Below are positions 8,749 to 17,957 of a stretch of 64,000 bases of DNA, one piece after another. A model generated the notes under the pieces. That model was given only the letters and a program-made list of their open reading frames with translations. It did no database searches and was not told the DNA's origin. Position numbers and translations under genes: made by a program. Position 1 is the first letter of the stretch. Every line of letters begins with the position of its first letter. This DNA comes from CALBPI01 sp039033995 (GTDB lineage: Bacteria; Pseudomonadota; Gammaproteobacteria; Steroidobacterales; Woeseiaceae), in contig JBCCBP010000001.1 of the NCBI GenBank assembly GCA_039033995.1, positions 62,001 to 126,000 on the forward strand. The letters run 5' to 3'.

Positions 8749-9204
8749 TTGTTCGTCAATACCTACGCGGCGCAGAACGCGAACAATCAGGTCAACTTCG
8801 ATGCTTATCTGGCGGAGTCCTTTTCCCCGGATATTCAACGATCGGAATTATCCGATCCGGCGAAGATCACCATCTGGGCGACCAACGACACCGGCCCCGC
8901 CGGGTATTACCAGCTGGTATTCGATCGATCGGCACCGGTCGACCTCAATGTCGCCAGCGTCTGCGAGTTGAAACGGTTCTACGTGGATCAGCCCTGGCAG
9001 GGCTCAGGCCTTGCCTATCGTCAAATAGAACACGCGATCGATCAGGCACGCGCGCGAGCGGATGGATTGTGGCTCGGCGTCTGGTCCGAGAACGCCCACG
9101 CGATACGCTTTTACTCACGCGCCGGCTTGCAACGGCGTGGTGAGGTGACCTTTCATCTGGGGGCCGATCCGCAGCAGGATGATGTCTACGCGCTGACCTG
9201 GTAG
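8749..9204 (+). CDS. GNAT-family N-acetyltransferase
   Basis: Acetyl-CoA-dependent acyltransferase of the GNAT superfamily. Motif A is visible as FYVDQPWQGSGLAYRQIEHA, followed by the motif B segment LGVWSENAHAIRFYSRAGL. The substrate is unknown. The only conventional start in the open frame is the TTG at 8749. The frame stays open upstream to 8647, and residues there (SLTFSVVPPNQAATFSAFAR) look like the missing first strand and helix of a GNAT fold. The true start is therefore probably upstream at a rare codon such as CTG 8677 or ATC 8662, close behind the atpC stop. The coordinates given are a minimal estimate. Confidence 0.82.
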   Translation: MFVNTYAAQNANNQVNFDAYLAESFSPDIQRSELSDPAKITIWATNDTGPAGYYQLVFDRSAPVDLNVASVCELKRFYVDQPWQGSGLAYRQIEHAIDQARARADGLWLGVWSENAHAIRFYSRAGLQRRGEVTFHLGADPQQDDVYALTW

Positions 9205-9279
9205 GCGGTGCGCGGCCGAATTCTGCTAGGCTTTCGGCATGACCATCGGTATTGCGACTCGTGCCAGGCTGCGTATTCA

Positions 9280-9966
9280 GTGACGACGTTATTGTTATTG
9301 CCTGGCTTTGACGGCACCGGCGAATTGTTCTCGCCACTGGTCGCAGCACTGGAAGATACGTTTGTTGTGCAGACCGTTCGTTATGCAGACTCGCGCACGT
9401 TAGCCGGCTATCAGACGACTGTGCTGGAAGCCTGCCCGACGGACGACCCCGTCATCGTCGTGGCCGAATCGTTCTCCGGTCCGATTGGATTGCAGTTTCT
9501 CGCCAATGCCCCGGCCAACGTCATCGGTGGTGTCTTTTCGGCGACCTTCGCCAAGCCGCCACTGGCGCTGATTATTTCACTGGCCGAAAAACTACGCCTC
9601 GCTTCATTAACGATCCCGGCGGTGAGCGAACAGATCCTGCGCTGGTTCTGTCTGAATGGCGTGAGCGACCTCAGCCTGATCAGGGATATCACCACCGTCG
9701 TGCGGCGCGTCGGCGGCCGAACGGTCCAGAGTCGCCTCGCAGCGTTGAACGCGATGGACGCTACGCCGGTCTTGTCCGAGATTCGCACGCCGCTCATGAC
9801 GATCGCGGCCGGCAATGATCGGGTCATTCGTCAGCGCTATATGAAGCCGATTCTCGATGCGCCAGCGCACCGACAGCACGTGACGGTCGATGGGCCGCAT
9901 TTGTTACTGCAAACCCGTGCCGAACAAGTCGCCGAGGCCATCCATGCTTTTGCCGGCTCGCTATGA
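9280..9966 (+). CDS. Alpha/beta-hydrolase fold protein
   Basis: A putative esterase-type hydrolase of 228 residues. The oxyanion region is LLLLPGFDGTGELF. The nucleophile elbow reads AESFSG with Ser64. The acid is probably the Asp in AGNDRVI, and the general base His lies in GPHLLLQ. No signal peptide from the chosen start. I place the start at GTG 9280, right before the first beta strand; the open frame back to 9208 encodes an unrelated Cys- and Arg-rich stretch. The substrate cannot be told from sequence. It lies between the GNAT gene and fpr on the same strand, but spacing does not require an operon. Confidence 0.78.
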   Translation: MTTLLLLPGFDGTGELFSPLVAALEDTFVVQTVRYADSRTLAGYQTTVLEACPTDDPVIVVAESFSGPIGLQFLANAPANVIGGVFSATFAKPPLALIISLAEKLRLASLTIPAVSEQILRWFCLNGVSDLSLIRDITTVVRRVGGRTVQSRLAALNAMDATPVLSEIRTPLMTIAAGNDRVIRQRYMKPILDAPAHRQHVTVDGPHLLLQTRAEQVAEAIHAFAGSL

Positions 9967-10068
9967 CCGATCTGGCCGCTTTGCTAATCCCCGCAGCGAG
10001 ACTTAAGATACAGCGCGCTTGAACACGACGATGGTCAGGCACTGTAGACAACGAATAAAGAAGCATTC

Positions 10069-10839
10069 ATGGCACTAGCGAAAGAAACGGTGTTGGATAT
10101 CCATCACTGGAACGACACCTTATTCAGCTTTAGGACGACCCGATCTGACAGTTTTCGGTTTGAAAATGGTCACTTCGTCATGGTCGGACTGATGGTAGAC
10201 GGCAAGCCATTGCTGCGCGCTTACAGTATCGCGAGCCCGAATTACGAAGATCACCTCGAGTTTTTCAGCATCAAAGTGCAGGATGGTCCGCTGACGTCCC
10301 GCCTGCAGCATATCGAGGTCGGTGACGAAATTTTGGTGAGCAAAAAGCCCGTGGGCACGCTGGTCATCACGGATCTGAAGCCTGCCGATAATCTCTATCT
10401 GTTTGGCAGCGGTACCGGGCTCGCGCCGTATCTGGCGATTATCCGGGACCCGGAAACCTATGACCGCTTCAATAAAGTGATCGTCGTTCACAGTGTGCGT
10501 GAGGTCAGTGACCTCGCCTATCGCGCGTACATTACCGAGACTCTGCCAGAACACGAATACCTCGGAGAGCTGGTGCGAGACCAGCTGGTCTACTACCCCA
10601 CCGTCACGCGCGAAGACTTCGAACACACGGGTCGTATCACCGACATCGTACCGAACGGGCAGCTCGCTCGTGATACCGGCTTGCCACAACTGAATCCCGA
10701 AACTGACCGCGCGATGATTTGCGGTTCGCCGAGCATGTTAAAAGACACGGCCGCCATGTTGGACGAGCTAGGGTTTATCGCCTCGAAACGTATTGGTGAT
10801 GTCGCGCACTACGTGATCGAGCGCGCGTTCGTCGAATAG
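10069..10839 (+). CDS. fpr: Ferredoxin/flavodoxin-NADP+ reductase
   Basis: Cytosolic FAD enzyme that moves electrons between NADPH and ferredoxin or flavodoxin, often for redox defence and Fe-S enzymes. FAD-binding motif RAYSIASP, the NADP-binding GSGTGLAPYL and the C-terminal CGSPSMLKD are all present. The chain ends in Glu-preceded residues (RAFVE) like the bacterial subclass whose tail contacts FAD. 256 residues is the normal length. A weak promoter-like pair (TTGAAC at 10019, TGTAGA at 10043, 18-base spacer) precedes it. Its 3' end converges on a lipoprotein gene with a 7-base gap. Confidence 0.93.
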   Translation: MALAKETVLDIHHWNDTLFSFRTTRSDSFRFENGHFVMVGLMVDGKPLLRAYSIASPNYEDHLEFFSIKVQDGPLTSRLQHIEVGDEILVSKKPVGTLVITDLKPADNLYLFGSGTGLAPYLAIIRDPETYDRFNKVIVVHSVREVSDLAYRAYITETLPEHEYLGELVRDQLVYYPTVTREDFEHTGRITDIVPNGQLARDTGLPQLNPETDRAMICGSPSMLKDTAAMLDELGFIASKRIGDVAHYVIERAFVE

Positions 10840-10846
10840 TAATTGG

Positions 10847-11386
10847 CTAGTCGGCCTCGCCAGGCGGGTAGCCCCACGAGCCGATAATGCGAGTCTGCAC
10901 GCGATGGGCTTGCCAGTTCGGTAGCGCAGCCCGCCAGGCTTCGAACGCGTCGAGCTCAAGTTCCGCTGGCGCCGTCCATGATGGCTGTTCGAGATAGGTC
11001 CAGACGTACTCGTCTAAAAACCCCGCCGCCTCTGCATCGGCAACGGCATCCAGATAGTCGGCCTCCGCTGCGCGCTCTCCAAGGCCTGTGTCACCGTAAT
11101 CCAGCCAGCGATCCACCAGCGACTCGCGCGCACTCAACTCGCAGTCGAATGACGTATTCCGGGCCGGGTTGTCGCCGCCCATTTCAAGCTGACAGATGCT
11201 CTTACTGAGGCTGTAGGCGACCCAACTCTGTACCACCGGATCGTCACTGATCTCGGCGTAGGCAGGCAGTGCGAAACGACTGCCGTCGGTGACGCCGTCC
11301 CGCACGTACACCCTTGAATCACAGGCAGAAATCAGCCCGACAACAAGTAGGATCGCGCCCCCGAGTTTTGCAAAACTGTAACCCAT
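10847..11386 (-). CDS. Hypothetical lipoprotein
   Basis: A 179-residue protein with a lipoprotein signal peptide (AKLGGAILLVVGLISAC) and lipobox Leu-Ile-Ser-Ala-Cys at Cys22. The mature part is acidic and helical with several Trp residues (DEYVWTYLEQPSW, EAWRAALPNWQAH). I do not recognise the family. It is transcribed away from glmU, with about 60 bases between the two starts, and converges on fpr. A periplasmic or outer-membrane-anchored location follows from the lipobox. Confidence 0.75.
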   Translation of the reverse strand: MGYSFAKLGGAILLVVGLISACDSRVYVRDGVTDGSRFALPAYAEISDDPVVQSWVAYSLSKSICQLEMGGDNPARNTSFDCELSARESLVDRWLDYGDTGLGERAAEADYLDAVADAEAAGFLDEYVWTYLEQPSWTAPAELELDAFEAWRAALPNWQAHRVQTRIIGSWGYPPGEAD

Positions 11387-11448
11387 GTCCGGTAGCGTAC
11401 GTGCGTCCGTTCACAGGTTTCAAGCGCAGTCTGCGGTATCATTCGCTT

Positions 11449-12831
11449 ATGACAACAAGAACCCTTCCCCTGAGCGTCGTCGTGCTCGCGGCTGGCCGTG
11501 GCACGCGCATGAGATCCCGCCTGCCGAAAGTGCTGCAATTGCTGGCCGGAAAGCCGCTACTTGGCCATGTGCTGGATTTGTCGGCCACGATTGACGCGAA
11601 TCAGACGGTCATCGTCTACGGTCACGGTGGCGATGCGGTGCAAGCGGCGTTTACCGATCCGGCGCTGAAGTGGGCAGAACAGGCGGATCAGCTCGGCACC
11701 GGGCACGCGGTACAACAGGCGATGCCGCAGATCGCTGATGAGCATCGGGTGTTGATCCTCTGTGGCGATGTGCCGCTGTTGACGACCACCACGGTCGAGC
11801 GTTTGCTTGATGAAACCCCGGCTGACGCGGTGGGTGTGTTGACGGTCAAGGCACCGGAGCCTGCCGGCTATGGGCGGATTGTGCGCGATGCCACGGGCAA
11901 CGTGACCGCGATCGTCGAACAAAAAGATGCGACCCCTGAGCAAGTTGCTATCGATGAAATCAATTCTGGTGTTTTTGTTGTGCCGGCAGCGCCGTTGAAG
12001 CAATGGCTTGACCAGCTCAAACCGCAGAATGCGCAAGGTGAGTATTACCTGACCGACATTGTCGGACTGGCGGTCAACGATGGCATTGCTGTGCATGGCG
12101 TGATCAGCGGTGACATGGAGGAAATCTCCGGCATCAACGATCGCGTGCAGCTTGCCGAGGCGGAATGCGCGTTCCAGCGTCGTGCCGTACACGCACTGAT
12201 GCTGGACGGCGTACAGGTCGCCGATCCGCACCGCGTGGACATTCGTGGCACGGTGACTTGCGGGCAGGATGTCTTTCTGGACGTCAATACCGTTCTCATT
12301 GGTGATGTCACACTAGGGGACGGCGTACACGTCGGACCGAACTGTGTGATCACCGATAGCGAGATCGGCGCGGAGACCGAGCTGTTCCCGAACTGCGTTA
12401 TCGAGCAGTCCCGCATAGGTGCACATTGCCTTATCGGGCCCTATGCCCGCCTGCGTCCGGCCAACGAGTTGGCGGATCGCACCAAAGTCGGCAATTTTGT
12501 CGAGCTGAAGAAAAGCCAGATCGGCGAAGGCAGCAAGGTGAATCACCTGACCTACGTCGGCGATTCGATCGTGGGGCGGGATGTCAACATCGGTGCTGGC
12601 ACTATTACCTGTAACTACGACGGCGCGAACAAGCATCAGACGATCATTAACGATGGTGCCTTTATTGGCTCCGGTGTAGAACTGGTGGCGCCCGTTGAAG
12701 TGGGCGCGGGTGCGACTATTGGCGCGGGATCGACGATCGCCAAATCGGCACCGAGTGACCAACTGACATTGGAACGGGCGCGTCAACGCAGCATCGAAGG
12801 CTGGACGCGGCCGGTCAAGAACAAACGCTGA
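11449..12831 (+). CDS. glmU: Bifunctional UDP-N-acetylglucosamine pyrophosphorylase / GlcN-1-P acetyltransferase
   Basis: Makes UDP-GlcNAc for peptidoglycan and lipopolysaccharide in two steps: acetylation of glucosamine-1-phosphate and uridylyl transfer. The N-terminal nucleotidyltransferase motif is LAAGRGTRMRSRLPKVL. The C-terminal half has left-handed beta-helix hexapeptide repeats and the acetyltransferase segment NVGAGTITCNYDG-like (NIGAGTITCNYDG). I choose the ATG at 11449, giving 460 residues, because the upstream extension to 11314 is not GlmU-like. Lies 75 bases before glmS, as in many gammaproteobacteria. Confidence 0.96.
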   Translation: MTTRTLPLSVVVLAAGRGTRMRSRLPKVLQLLAGKPLLGHVLDLSATIDANQTVIVYGHGGDAVQAAFTDPALKWAEQADQLGTGHAVQQAMPQIADEHRVLILCGDVPLLTTTTVERLLDETPADAVGVLTVKAPEPAGYGRIVRDATGNVTAIVEQKDATPEQVAIDEINSGVFVVPAAPLKQWLDQLKPQNAQGEYYLTDIVGLAVNDGIAVHGVISGDMEEISGINDRVQLAEAECAFQRRAVHALMLDGVQVADPHRVDIRGTVTCGQDVFLDVNTVLIGDVTLGDGVHVGPNCVITDSEIGAETELFPNCVIEQSRIGAHCLIGPYARLRPANELADRTKVGNFVELKKSQIGEGSKVNHLTYVGDSIVGRDVNIGAGTITCNYDGANKHQTIINDGAFIGSGVELVAPVEVGAGATIGAGSTIAKSAPSDQLTLERARQRSIEGWTRPVKNKR

Positions 12832-12906
12832 TTCGAAACGATACGAATCCAACAAAGAGAATAGGTCGGTGGGCATACAGCGCACCGCGGCAGGGAGACA
12901 ACTGAC

Positions 12907-14739
12907 ATGTGTGGAATTGTAGGTGCGATTGCGGAGCGCAACGTTGTACCGATCCTCATCGAAGGACTGAAGCGACTCGAATACCGGGGATACGACTCGG
13001 CAGGTGTATCCGTATTGCAGCAAGATGGCACGCTGGGCTTGCGTCGCGCGGTTGGCAAAGTGGCGGGCCTGGTCGACAAGCTTGATGCCGATCCGATGGG
13101 CGGCAAGCTGGGCGTCGCGCACACACGCTGGGCAACACACGGCGGTGTGACAGAAGCCAACGCTCACCCGCATTTGTCGGAAGATCGTATTGCGGTCATT
13201 CACAACGGCGTGATCGAGAATTTCCAGCCGATCAAAGACGAACTGCTGGCGAAGGGCTATACGTTCAAATCCGAAACCGATACTGAAGTCGCGGCGCATC
13301 TGGTTACGGATTACCTGAAGTCTGGCCTACCGCTGCTCGAAGCTGTCAGCAAAGCCGTGAAGCGTTTTGAAGGTGCCTATGCGCTGCTGGTTGCGGATCG
13401 CGAAGACCCGGAGCGCTTCATCGTGAGCCGCGTGGCCAGCCCGCTCGTGATCGGCCTCGGCATTGGCGAGAACTTCGTCGCCAGTGGCATTCAGGCGCTG
13501 CTGCCGGTCACGCAACGCTTTATCTACCTTGAGCAAGGCGATCTCGCCGAGATCACGCGCGACTCGGTTGTGATCTACGATACCGACGGCAACAAAGTCG
13601 AACGCGAAATTCACGAAACCAAGATCAATAGTGATGCGGCGGACAAAGGGCCGTATCGCCACTACATGCTCAAAGAGATCTTCGAGCAGCCGGCGGCGTT
13701 GACCGACACGTTGTACGGGCGCGTCAGTGACCAGCGCGTGCTGCCGGATTCACTCGGACCGCGTGCTGCCGAGCTGCTACCGCAAGTGGAGAACATCCAC
13801 ATCGTCGCGTGCGGCACGAGTTATCACGCAGGGGCTGTTGGTAAATATTGGTTTGAATCGCTGGCGGGCGTGCCGTGCCAGGTAGAGATCGCGAGCGAAT
13901 ACCGCTATCGCAAAGTGATTGTCCCGCCGAATACCTTGTTCGTCACGTTGTCACAGTCCGGCGAAACGGCCGACACGCTGGAAGCACTGCGCATTGCGAA
14001 AGAGTCGGGCTACATCGGCTCGCTGACCATCTGTAACAGCGCGCACAGCTCGATGGTGCGTGAGTCGGATCTCGTCATGATGACGCAGGCCGGACCGGAG
14101 ATTGGTGTCGCCAGTACCAAGGCCTTCACCACCCAGCTGATCTCGGTGCTGCTTGTGACCTTGATGCTGGCGCGTCATCGCGGCATGAGCGATGAGAAAG
14201 AGGCGGAGCTGGTGCCGCATTTGTATCGCGTCGCATCAGCGGTGGAAGACACACTGAAGATGGACGAATACCTGCAACATATCGCCGAAGATTTTGCGGA
14301 GAAGCATCATACGCTGTTCCTCGGTCGTGGCCCGATGTGGCCGGTGGCGATGGAAGGTGCGCTGAAGCTCAAAGAGATTTCGTACATTCACGCGGAAGCC
14401 TACGCAGCCGGCGAGCTCAAGCATGGTCCGTTAGCATTAATCGACGAAGAAATGCCTGTCGTGGTCGTCGCGCCGAACAACGATCTGCTCGACAAACTGA
14501 AATCGAATATGCAGGTTGTGCGCGCTCGTGGTGGACAGTTGTACGTGTTCGCGGACAGCAATACCGGCATCGAGAGCGAAGAAGGCATTCGCGTGATCGA
14601 GATGCCGCACGTTGATCGCCTCATCGCACCGATCGTCTACACGGTACCGCTGCAGCTGCTGTCGTACTACGTCGCGTTGCTGAAAGGTACGGATGTCGAT
14701 CAGCCGCGTAACCTGGCCAAGAGTGTGACGGTGGAGTGA
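12907..14739 (+). CDS. glmS: Glutamine-fructose-6-phosphate aminotransferase
   Basis: First committed step of amino-sugar synthesis: fructose-6-phosphate plus glutamine gives glucosamine-6-phosphate. Cys2 of MCGIVGAIAERN is the glutaminase nucleophile. Two SIS domains follow (ACGTSYHAGAVGKYWFES; LGRGPMWPVAMEGALKLKE), and the chain ends with the usual DQPRNLAKSVTVE. 610 residues is normal. Works with glmU directly upstream. No glmS ribozyme-like structure is evident in the 75-base spacer. Confidence 0.97.
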   Translation: MCGIVGAIAERNVVPILIEGLKRLEYRGYDSAGVSVLQQDGTLGLRRAVGKVAGLVDKLDADPMGGKLGVAHTRWATHGGVTEANAHPHLSEDRIAVIHNGVIENFQPIKDELLAKGYTFKSETDTEVAAHLVTDYLKSGLPLLEAVSKAVKRFEGAYALLVADREDPERFIVSRVASPLVIGLGIGENFVASGIQALLPVTQRFIYLEQGDLAEITRDSVVIYDTDGNKVEREIHETKINSDAADKGPYRHYMLKEIFEQPAALTDTLYGRVSDQRVLPDSLGPRAAELLPQVENIHIVACGTSYHAGAVGKYWFESLAGVPCQVEIASEYRYRKVIVPPNTLFVTLSQSGETADTLEALRIAKESGYIGSLTICNSAHSSMVRESDLVMMTQAGPEIGVASTKAFTTQLISVLLVTLMLARHRGMSDEKEAELVPHLYRVASAVEDTLKMDEYLQHIAEDFAEKHHTLFLGRGPMWPVAMEGALKLKEISYIHAEAYAAGELKHGPLALIDEEMPVVVVAPNNDLLDKLKSNMQVVRARGGQLYVFADSNTGIESEEGIRVIEMPHVDRLIAPIVYTVPLQLLSYYVALLKGTDVDQPRNLAKSVTVE

Positions 14740-14864
14740 TCGAGCGCCGTCGTCGTTGATTTTGATAATTGCTGGGAATTGAATCACAAAAGTGTCTCGA
14801 TCAGGTTGACGAGGCTAGTGTGTACATTGCCTCGCGCTTTGCCGTCCATTTGAGAGTAGTTGTC

Positions 14865-15359
14865 ATGAAAAGACTTATTCCTAGCATTGCTGCTTTGATT
14901 GTGTTGATTGGGCTCAGTGCTTGTGTCACGCAAGTGCCCGGTACGACAGCGCAGAGCGCATCCAACCCGGAAGCGCGAGAATATTTCTATTTGCGACCTG
15001 AGGTAGAGAAAGCGTTCGGATACACGCACGCCGTCAAGGTCGGCAATCTCGTCAAGATATCCGGCGCCGTAAGCATGGACAGCCAAGGTAACCCGACCGC
15101 TGTCGGTGATCTCGAACAGCAGATGAAGAATGTCTACGGTGACCTTCAGCAAATTCTTACGCACTACGATTTAACGTTTGACGACGTCATTGTTGAGAAC
15201 GTGTTCACGACTGACATGGCGAAATTTCTTGAAGTTGCAGCCTACCGCAGCTCGATCTACACCGATCAATTTCCGACCGGTACCTGGCTCGAAGTGAAAG
15301 GGCTTGCATTACCGACGTTTCTGATCGAGATAGAGCTTGAGGCTCATAGCGCTCAATAG
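14865..15359 (+). CDS. RidA-family (YjgF/YER057c/UK114) lipoprotein
   Basis: RidA-type proteins deaminate reactive imines or enamines in the cytosol; this one is unusual because it starts with a lipoprotein signal (LIPSIAALIVLIGLSACV, lipobox LSAC at the Cys). The mature domain has the family pattern from EYFYLRPEVEKAFGYTHAVKVGN through NVYGDLQQILTHY to a C-terminus ending TFLIEIELEAHSAQ. I start at ATG 14865, where the signal peptide begins, rather than at 14769. An envelope RidA-like protein suggests a role other than housekeeping RidA. A homologous tail fragment occurs near 37059-37121. Confidence 0.85.
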   Translation: MKRLIPSIAALIVLIGLSACVTQVPGTTAQSASNPEAREYFYLRPEVEKAFGYTHAVKVGNLVKISGAVSMDSQGNPTAVGDLEQQMKNVYGDLQQILTHYDLTFDDVIVENVFTTDMAKFLEVAAYRSSIYTDQFPTGTWLEVKGLALPTFLIEIELEAHSAQ

Positions 15360-15492
15360 GAACGTGCTGGTTGTTGTGTGAGTTTCGATGTCGAAAATTT
15401 ACCGGACGCAAAAAAGATAGAGAGAATTAGTCTCTATCGGCTGCATTGCTACTGATGGTAATGTGAACCGATCGCCGTTGTGAGTCACCAAA

Positions 15493-16218
15493 ATGATATG
15501 GACTGAACAATCTCTTTCGTCGCTCACGGTAAAAGATGGCTTTCGGATGCGCGGTGAGAATATGACGCGCATCGAAGTGTTCTCCGACGCAGCCTTCGCG
15601 TTTGCGGTTACGATGCTCGTCATTTCGCTCAGCACGATCCCACAGAATTTTGGTGAGCTTATCGCTGCAGTGTTTCGGATCCCTTCGTTTGCTGCCAGCT
15701 TCGCCATCATGATGCTGATTTGGATCACGCATCGGCGCTGGTGCGAGCGTTTTGGATTAGATGACGGCGTCTCGACGTTCTTAACACTCGCATTGATTTT
15801 TGTCGTTCTCATATACGTATACCCGCTCAAGCTATTAATGGACTTGATGTTCTATGCGTTCTCGCAGCGCTGGTTTCCGACAGACTTCCAGGTATCCGAT
15901 ACCAGTCAAGTTGCACTCATCGTCGCAATATTCAGTGTCGGTTTCTTTCTCATTGCATTGATACAATCCGGCCTCTATCTGAGAGCGATGTCTCGAAACG
16001 ATGACTTATGCCTGAACCCGCTAGAGCAGTTGCTGGTGCGTAAGGAAGTGTTTGTGTGGTTGGCGCTGTCCACTTCAGCGTTGTTGGTGGCGCTGATGGC
16101 GTTGGCTTTCAAGTCTTCTATTGGTTATCTCGCCGGGATTGGCTATAGCCTGACGCCGGTGATTATCTTCTTTGCCACACGTCCGACGAGAAGGGCAATA
16201 CAGGCCAAAGAGCTTTAA
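15493..16218 (+). CDS. TMEM175-family (DUF1211) potassium channel-like protein
   Basis: A 241-residue membrane protein with about six hydrophobic segments. The signature of bacterial TMEM175 channels is present at the first helix: RIEVFSDAAFAFAVTMLV (Arg, then FSDA and FAFAVT). Bacterial members are tetrameric, weakly K+-selective channels lacking a TVGYG filter. The true start may be the internal Met of MTRIEVFSDA near 15562, which would be typical for the family. No obvious partner gene. Convergent with the DUF1772 gene across a 289-base gap. Confidence 0.85.
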   Translation: MIWTEQSLSSLTVKDGFRMRGENMTRIEVFSDAAFAFAVTMLVISLSTIPQNFGELIAAVFRIPSFAASFAIMMLIWITHRRWCERFGLDDGVSTFLTLALIFVVLIYVYPLKLLMDLMFYAFSQRWFPTDFQVSDTSQVALIVAIFSVGFFLIALIQSGLYLRAMSRNDDLCLNPLEQLLVRKEVFVWLALSTSALLVALMALAFKSSIGYLAGIGYSLTPVIIFFATRPTRRAIQAKEL

Positions 16219-16310
16219 ACAACAAGCGAGGATCCGTCAGGTCGCACAGATGCTCTGATAACACGCATTCGGTGCTCTTATCACGACGGCGGGTACAAAC
16301 CATTTGTGGT

Positions 16311-16333
16311 GGAATAGCCTTTAGCGCTATTCC
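16311..16333. other. Hairpin in the gap between convergent genes
   Basis: The 289 bases between the convergent TMEM175 and DUF1772 genes contain a perfect 8-bp inverted repeat: GGAATAGC at 16311-16318 and GCTATTCC at 16326-16333 with a 7-base loop. No T-tract follows on either strand, so it is not a standard intrinsic terminator. Apart from this I see nothing convincing in the gap; short open frames there lack ribosome-binding sites and family features. Confidence 0.35.
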
Positions 16334-16507
16334 CGCTCACGGCTGACATCCCCACTTTATTTTTCGATGCGGCGCGAAGAATCATTGCGCTGCCCGGCAG
16401 TCACTTGTGACGCTCTTCCTGCAAGCTCGCCATCGTTGGCGGCAGCGTCATTAGTTGTTCAGCGCCCGCCTTCAGCGAGAAACTGAGTCGCCTTCGCGTA
16501 TGTATCG

Positions 16508-17002
16508 CTAGAGCCCAACGAGAATCACCATCAATGCAAGGCTTACCGCACATGCATTGATGGTTCTTATGAGGTTCCAGCGTACCCAACGTGGCTCGAA
16601 CGCACGGCGAGCATCATGCAGCGCGTCGGCGTTCATGCGCTCAACATCCAACCGCTGAAGCGCATTGTTGAGTGGAATGTTGACCGTAAATGTCGGTATC
16701 TGAACGCCGACGATATACCAGATCGCGCTGGTGACAGTGACCGCGCGCATGACGCCGTCGAGCTGCAATACGGCCAACGCAGCAGCCACGATGATGGCGA
16801 CCAGCGAACCAACCCAAACAACACCAAACGCGGCTTGCCCTGCTTGAATAACGCCATCGATCATCTGAAACGCACGAATGAAGCCTTTGTCGTCGAGCTT
16901 TGTGAGGCCTGGCATCACGATTGATGAGAACGCAAACACGAGGCCCGCCGTTAAGGCGCATAACAATGTGGCTACGATCAGTGTGACGGTCAAAACATCC
17001 AC
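16508..17002 (-). CDS. DUF1772 membrane protein (anthrone oxygenase-like)
   Basis: A 164-residue membrane protein with four hydrophobic segments. The DUF1772 hallmark VQIPTFTVNIPLNNALQ is present, together with the C-terminal pattern RAFEPRWVRWNLIRTINA. Some fungal members are anthrone oxygenases; bacterial ones are mostly of unknown function and often sit beside NmrA-like reductases, as here. Last gene of a leftward operon that starts with pirin. The function here is not established. Confidence 0.82.
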   Translation of the reverse strand: MDVLTVTLIVATLLCALTAGLVFAFSSIVMPGLTKLDDKGFIRAFQMIDGVIQAGQAAFGVVWVGSLVAIIVAAALAVLQLDGVMRAVTVTSAIWYIVGVQIPTFTVNIPLNNALQRLDVERMNADALHDARRAFEPRWVRWNLIRTINACAVSLALMVILVGL

Positions 17003-17064
17003 TGCCTCACCCTCCTATTAGCTGATGCGCGAGTCTCGTATGCGTATCGACACACAGCGTACGA

Positions 17065-17916
17065 CTATGCCGCCGCACGCCACACGCCTGTATCTGCGAC
17101 GGCGTTGGCGTAGTCCGCAAAGTCTCTGGGTGTCCGACCCAGCGCGCGTTGTACCCCATCCGTGATGTGCGCATTCCGCCCGTCGAGCACCGTTGCAAAC
17201 AAATAGTCCAGCATCCAGACGACATCTCTTGGTGCACCGGACGCGGCGACCTCTTGTACAAACACCTCATGCGGCACTGGCGTGTAGGTGATCGTTCGTC
17301 CTGTCGCACGCGACAGCTCGTTAGCGATGTCCGACAGCGTTAGTAACCGAGGGCCGGTGACTTCATAAATTTCTCCGACATGACCCGTTTCCGTCAACGC
17401 CGCGACGGCGACGTCTGCGATGTCGTCGGCATCGACGAACGGTTCTGGTGTTGCTACATCTGGCAAAGTGATGTTGCCAGCTTGCACCATATCGACGAAG
17501 GCCCCTTCCGAAAAATTCTGATTGAACCAACTTGCGCGAACGATCGTCCAGTCTATACCGCTGCGCTTGACGATCGCTTCGCAGACTTGTGCTTCCGATT
17601 CTCCTCGTCCTGACAACAAGACGAGTTGCTGTACACCGGCGTCGCGTGCGCGCTGCGTCAGCGCACTGATCGCATTCGCTGCGCCGGGGATCGCCAGGTC
17701 AGGAGCATAGTTGATATAGATCTTTGTCACGCCGTCGAGACTCGACGCCCAGGTTGCTGGATCATTCCAGTCGAAAGCTGGTGATGCGGTTCGTGATCCC
17801 ACCCGTACGGCTACGCCTAGAGCGTTGAGGCGAGCCACAATACGACGTCCTGTCTTGCCAGTGCCGCCCAGCACGAGGATCAGCTCGCCGGGGTTTGTAA
17901 TCTTCTGTGTCGTCAT
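17065..17916 (-). CDS. NmrA-like NAD(P)-binding reductase
   Basis: An atypical short-chain dehydrogenase of the NmrA / azoreductase-like group (283 residues). The dinucleotide-binding loop reads LVLGGTGKTGRR. The mid segment VQQLVLLSGRGESEAQVCEA and the downstream FVDADDIADVAVAAL are typical of the family. Some members reduce quinones or sense NADP(H) redox state. I start at the ATG of MTTQKITNPGEL (17916) with an AGGAATAG ribosome-binding site. Sits between a small membrane protein and DUF1772 in the pirin operon, suggesting a quinone or electrophile response. Confidence 0.85.
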   Translation of the reverse strand: MTTQKITNPGELILVLGGTGKTGRRIVARLNALGVAVRVGSRTASPAFDWNDPATWASSLDGVTKIYINYAPDLAIPGAANAISALTQRARDAGVQQLVLLSGRGESEAQVCEAIVKRSGIDWTIVRASWFNQNFSEGAFVDMVQAGNITLPDVATPEPFVDADDIADVAVAALTETGHVGEIYEVTGPRLLTLSDIANELSRATGRTITYTPVPHEVFVQEVAASGAPRDVVWMLDYLFATVLDGRNAHITDGVQRALGRTPRDFADYANAVADTGVWRAAA

Positions 17917-17957
17917 TTGTCTATTCCTATTTGGTATCTTGATGTGATCGATCGCGT

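Noticed and set aside
12313..13299. A 328-codon minus-strand frame across the glmU/glmS junction
   Set aside because: Antisense to conserved parts of both enzymes; composition is of shadow type.
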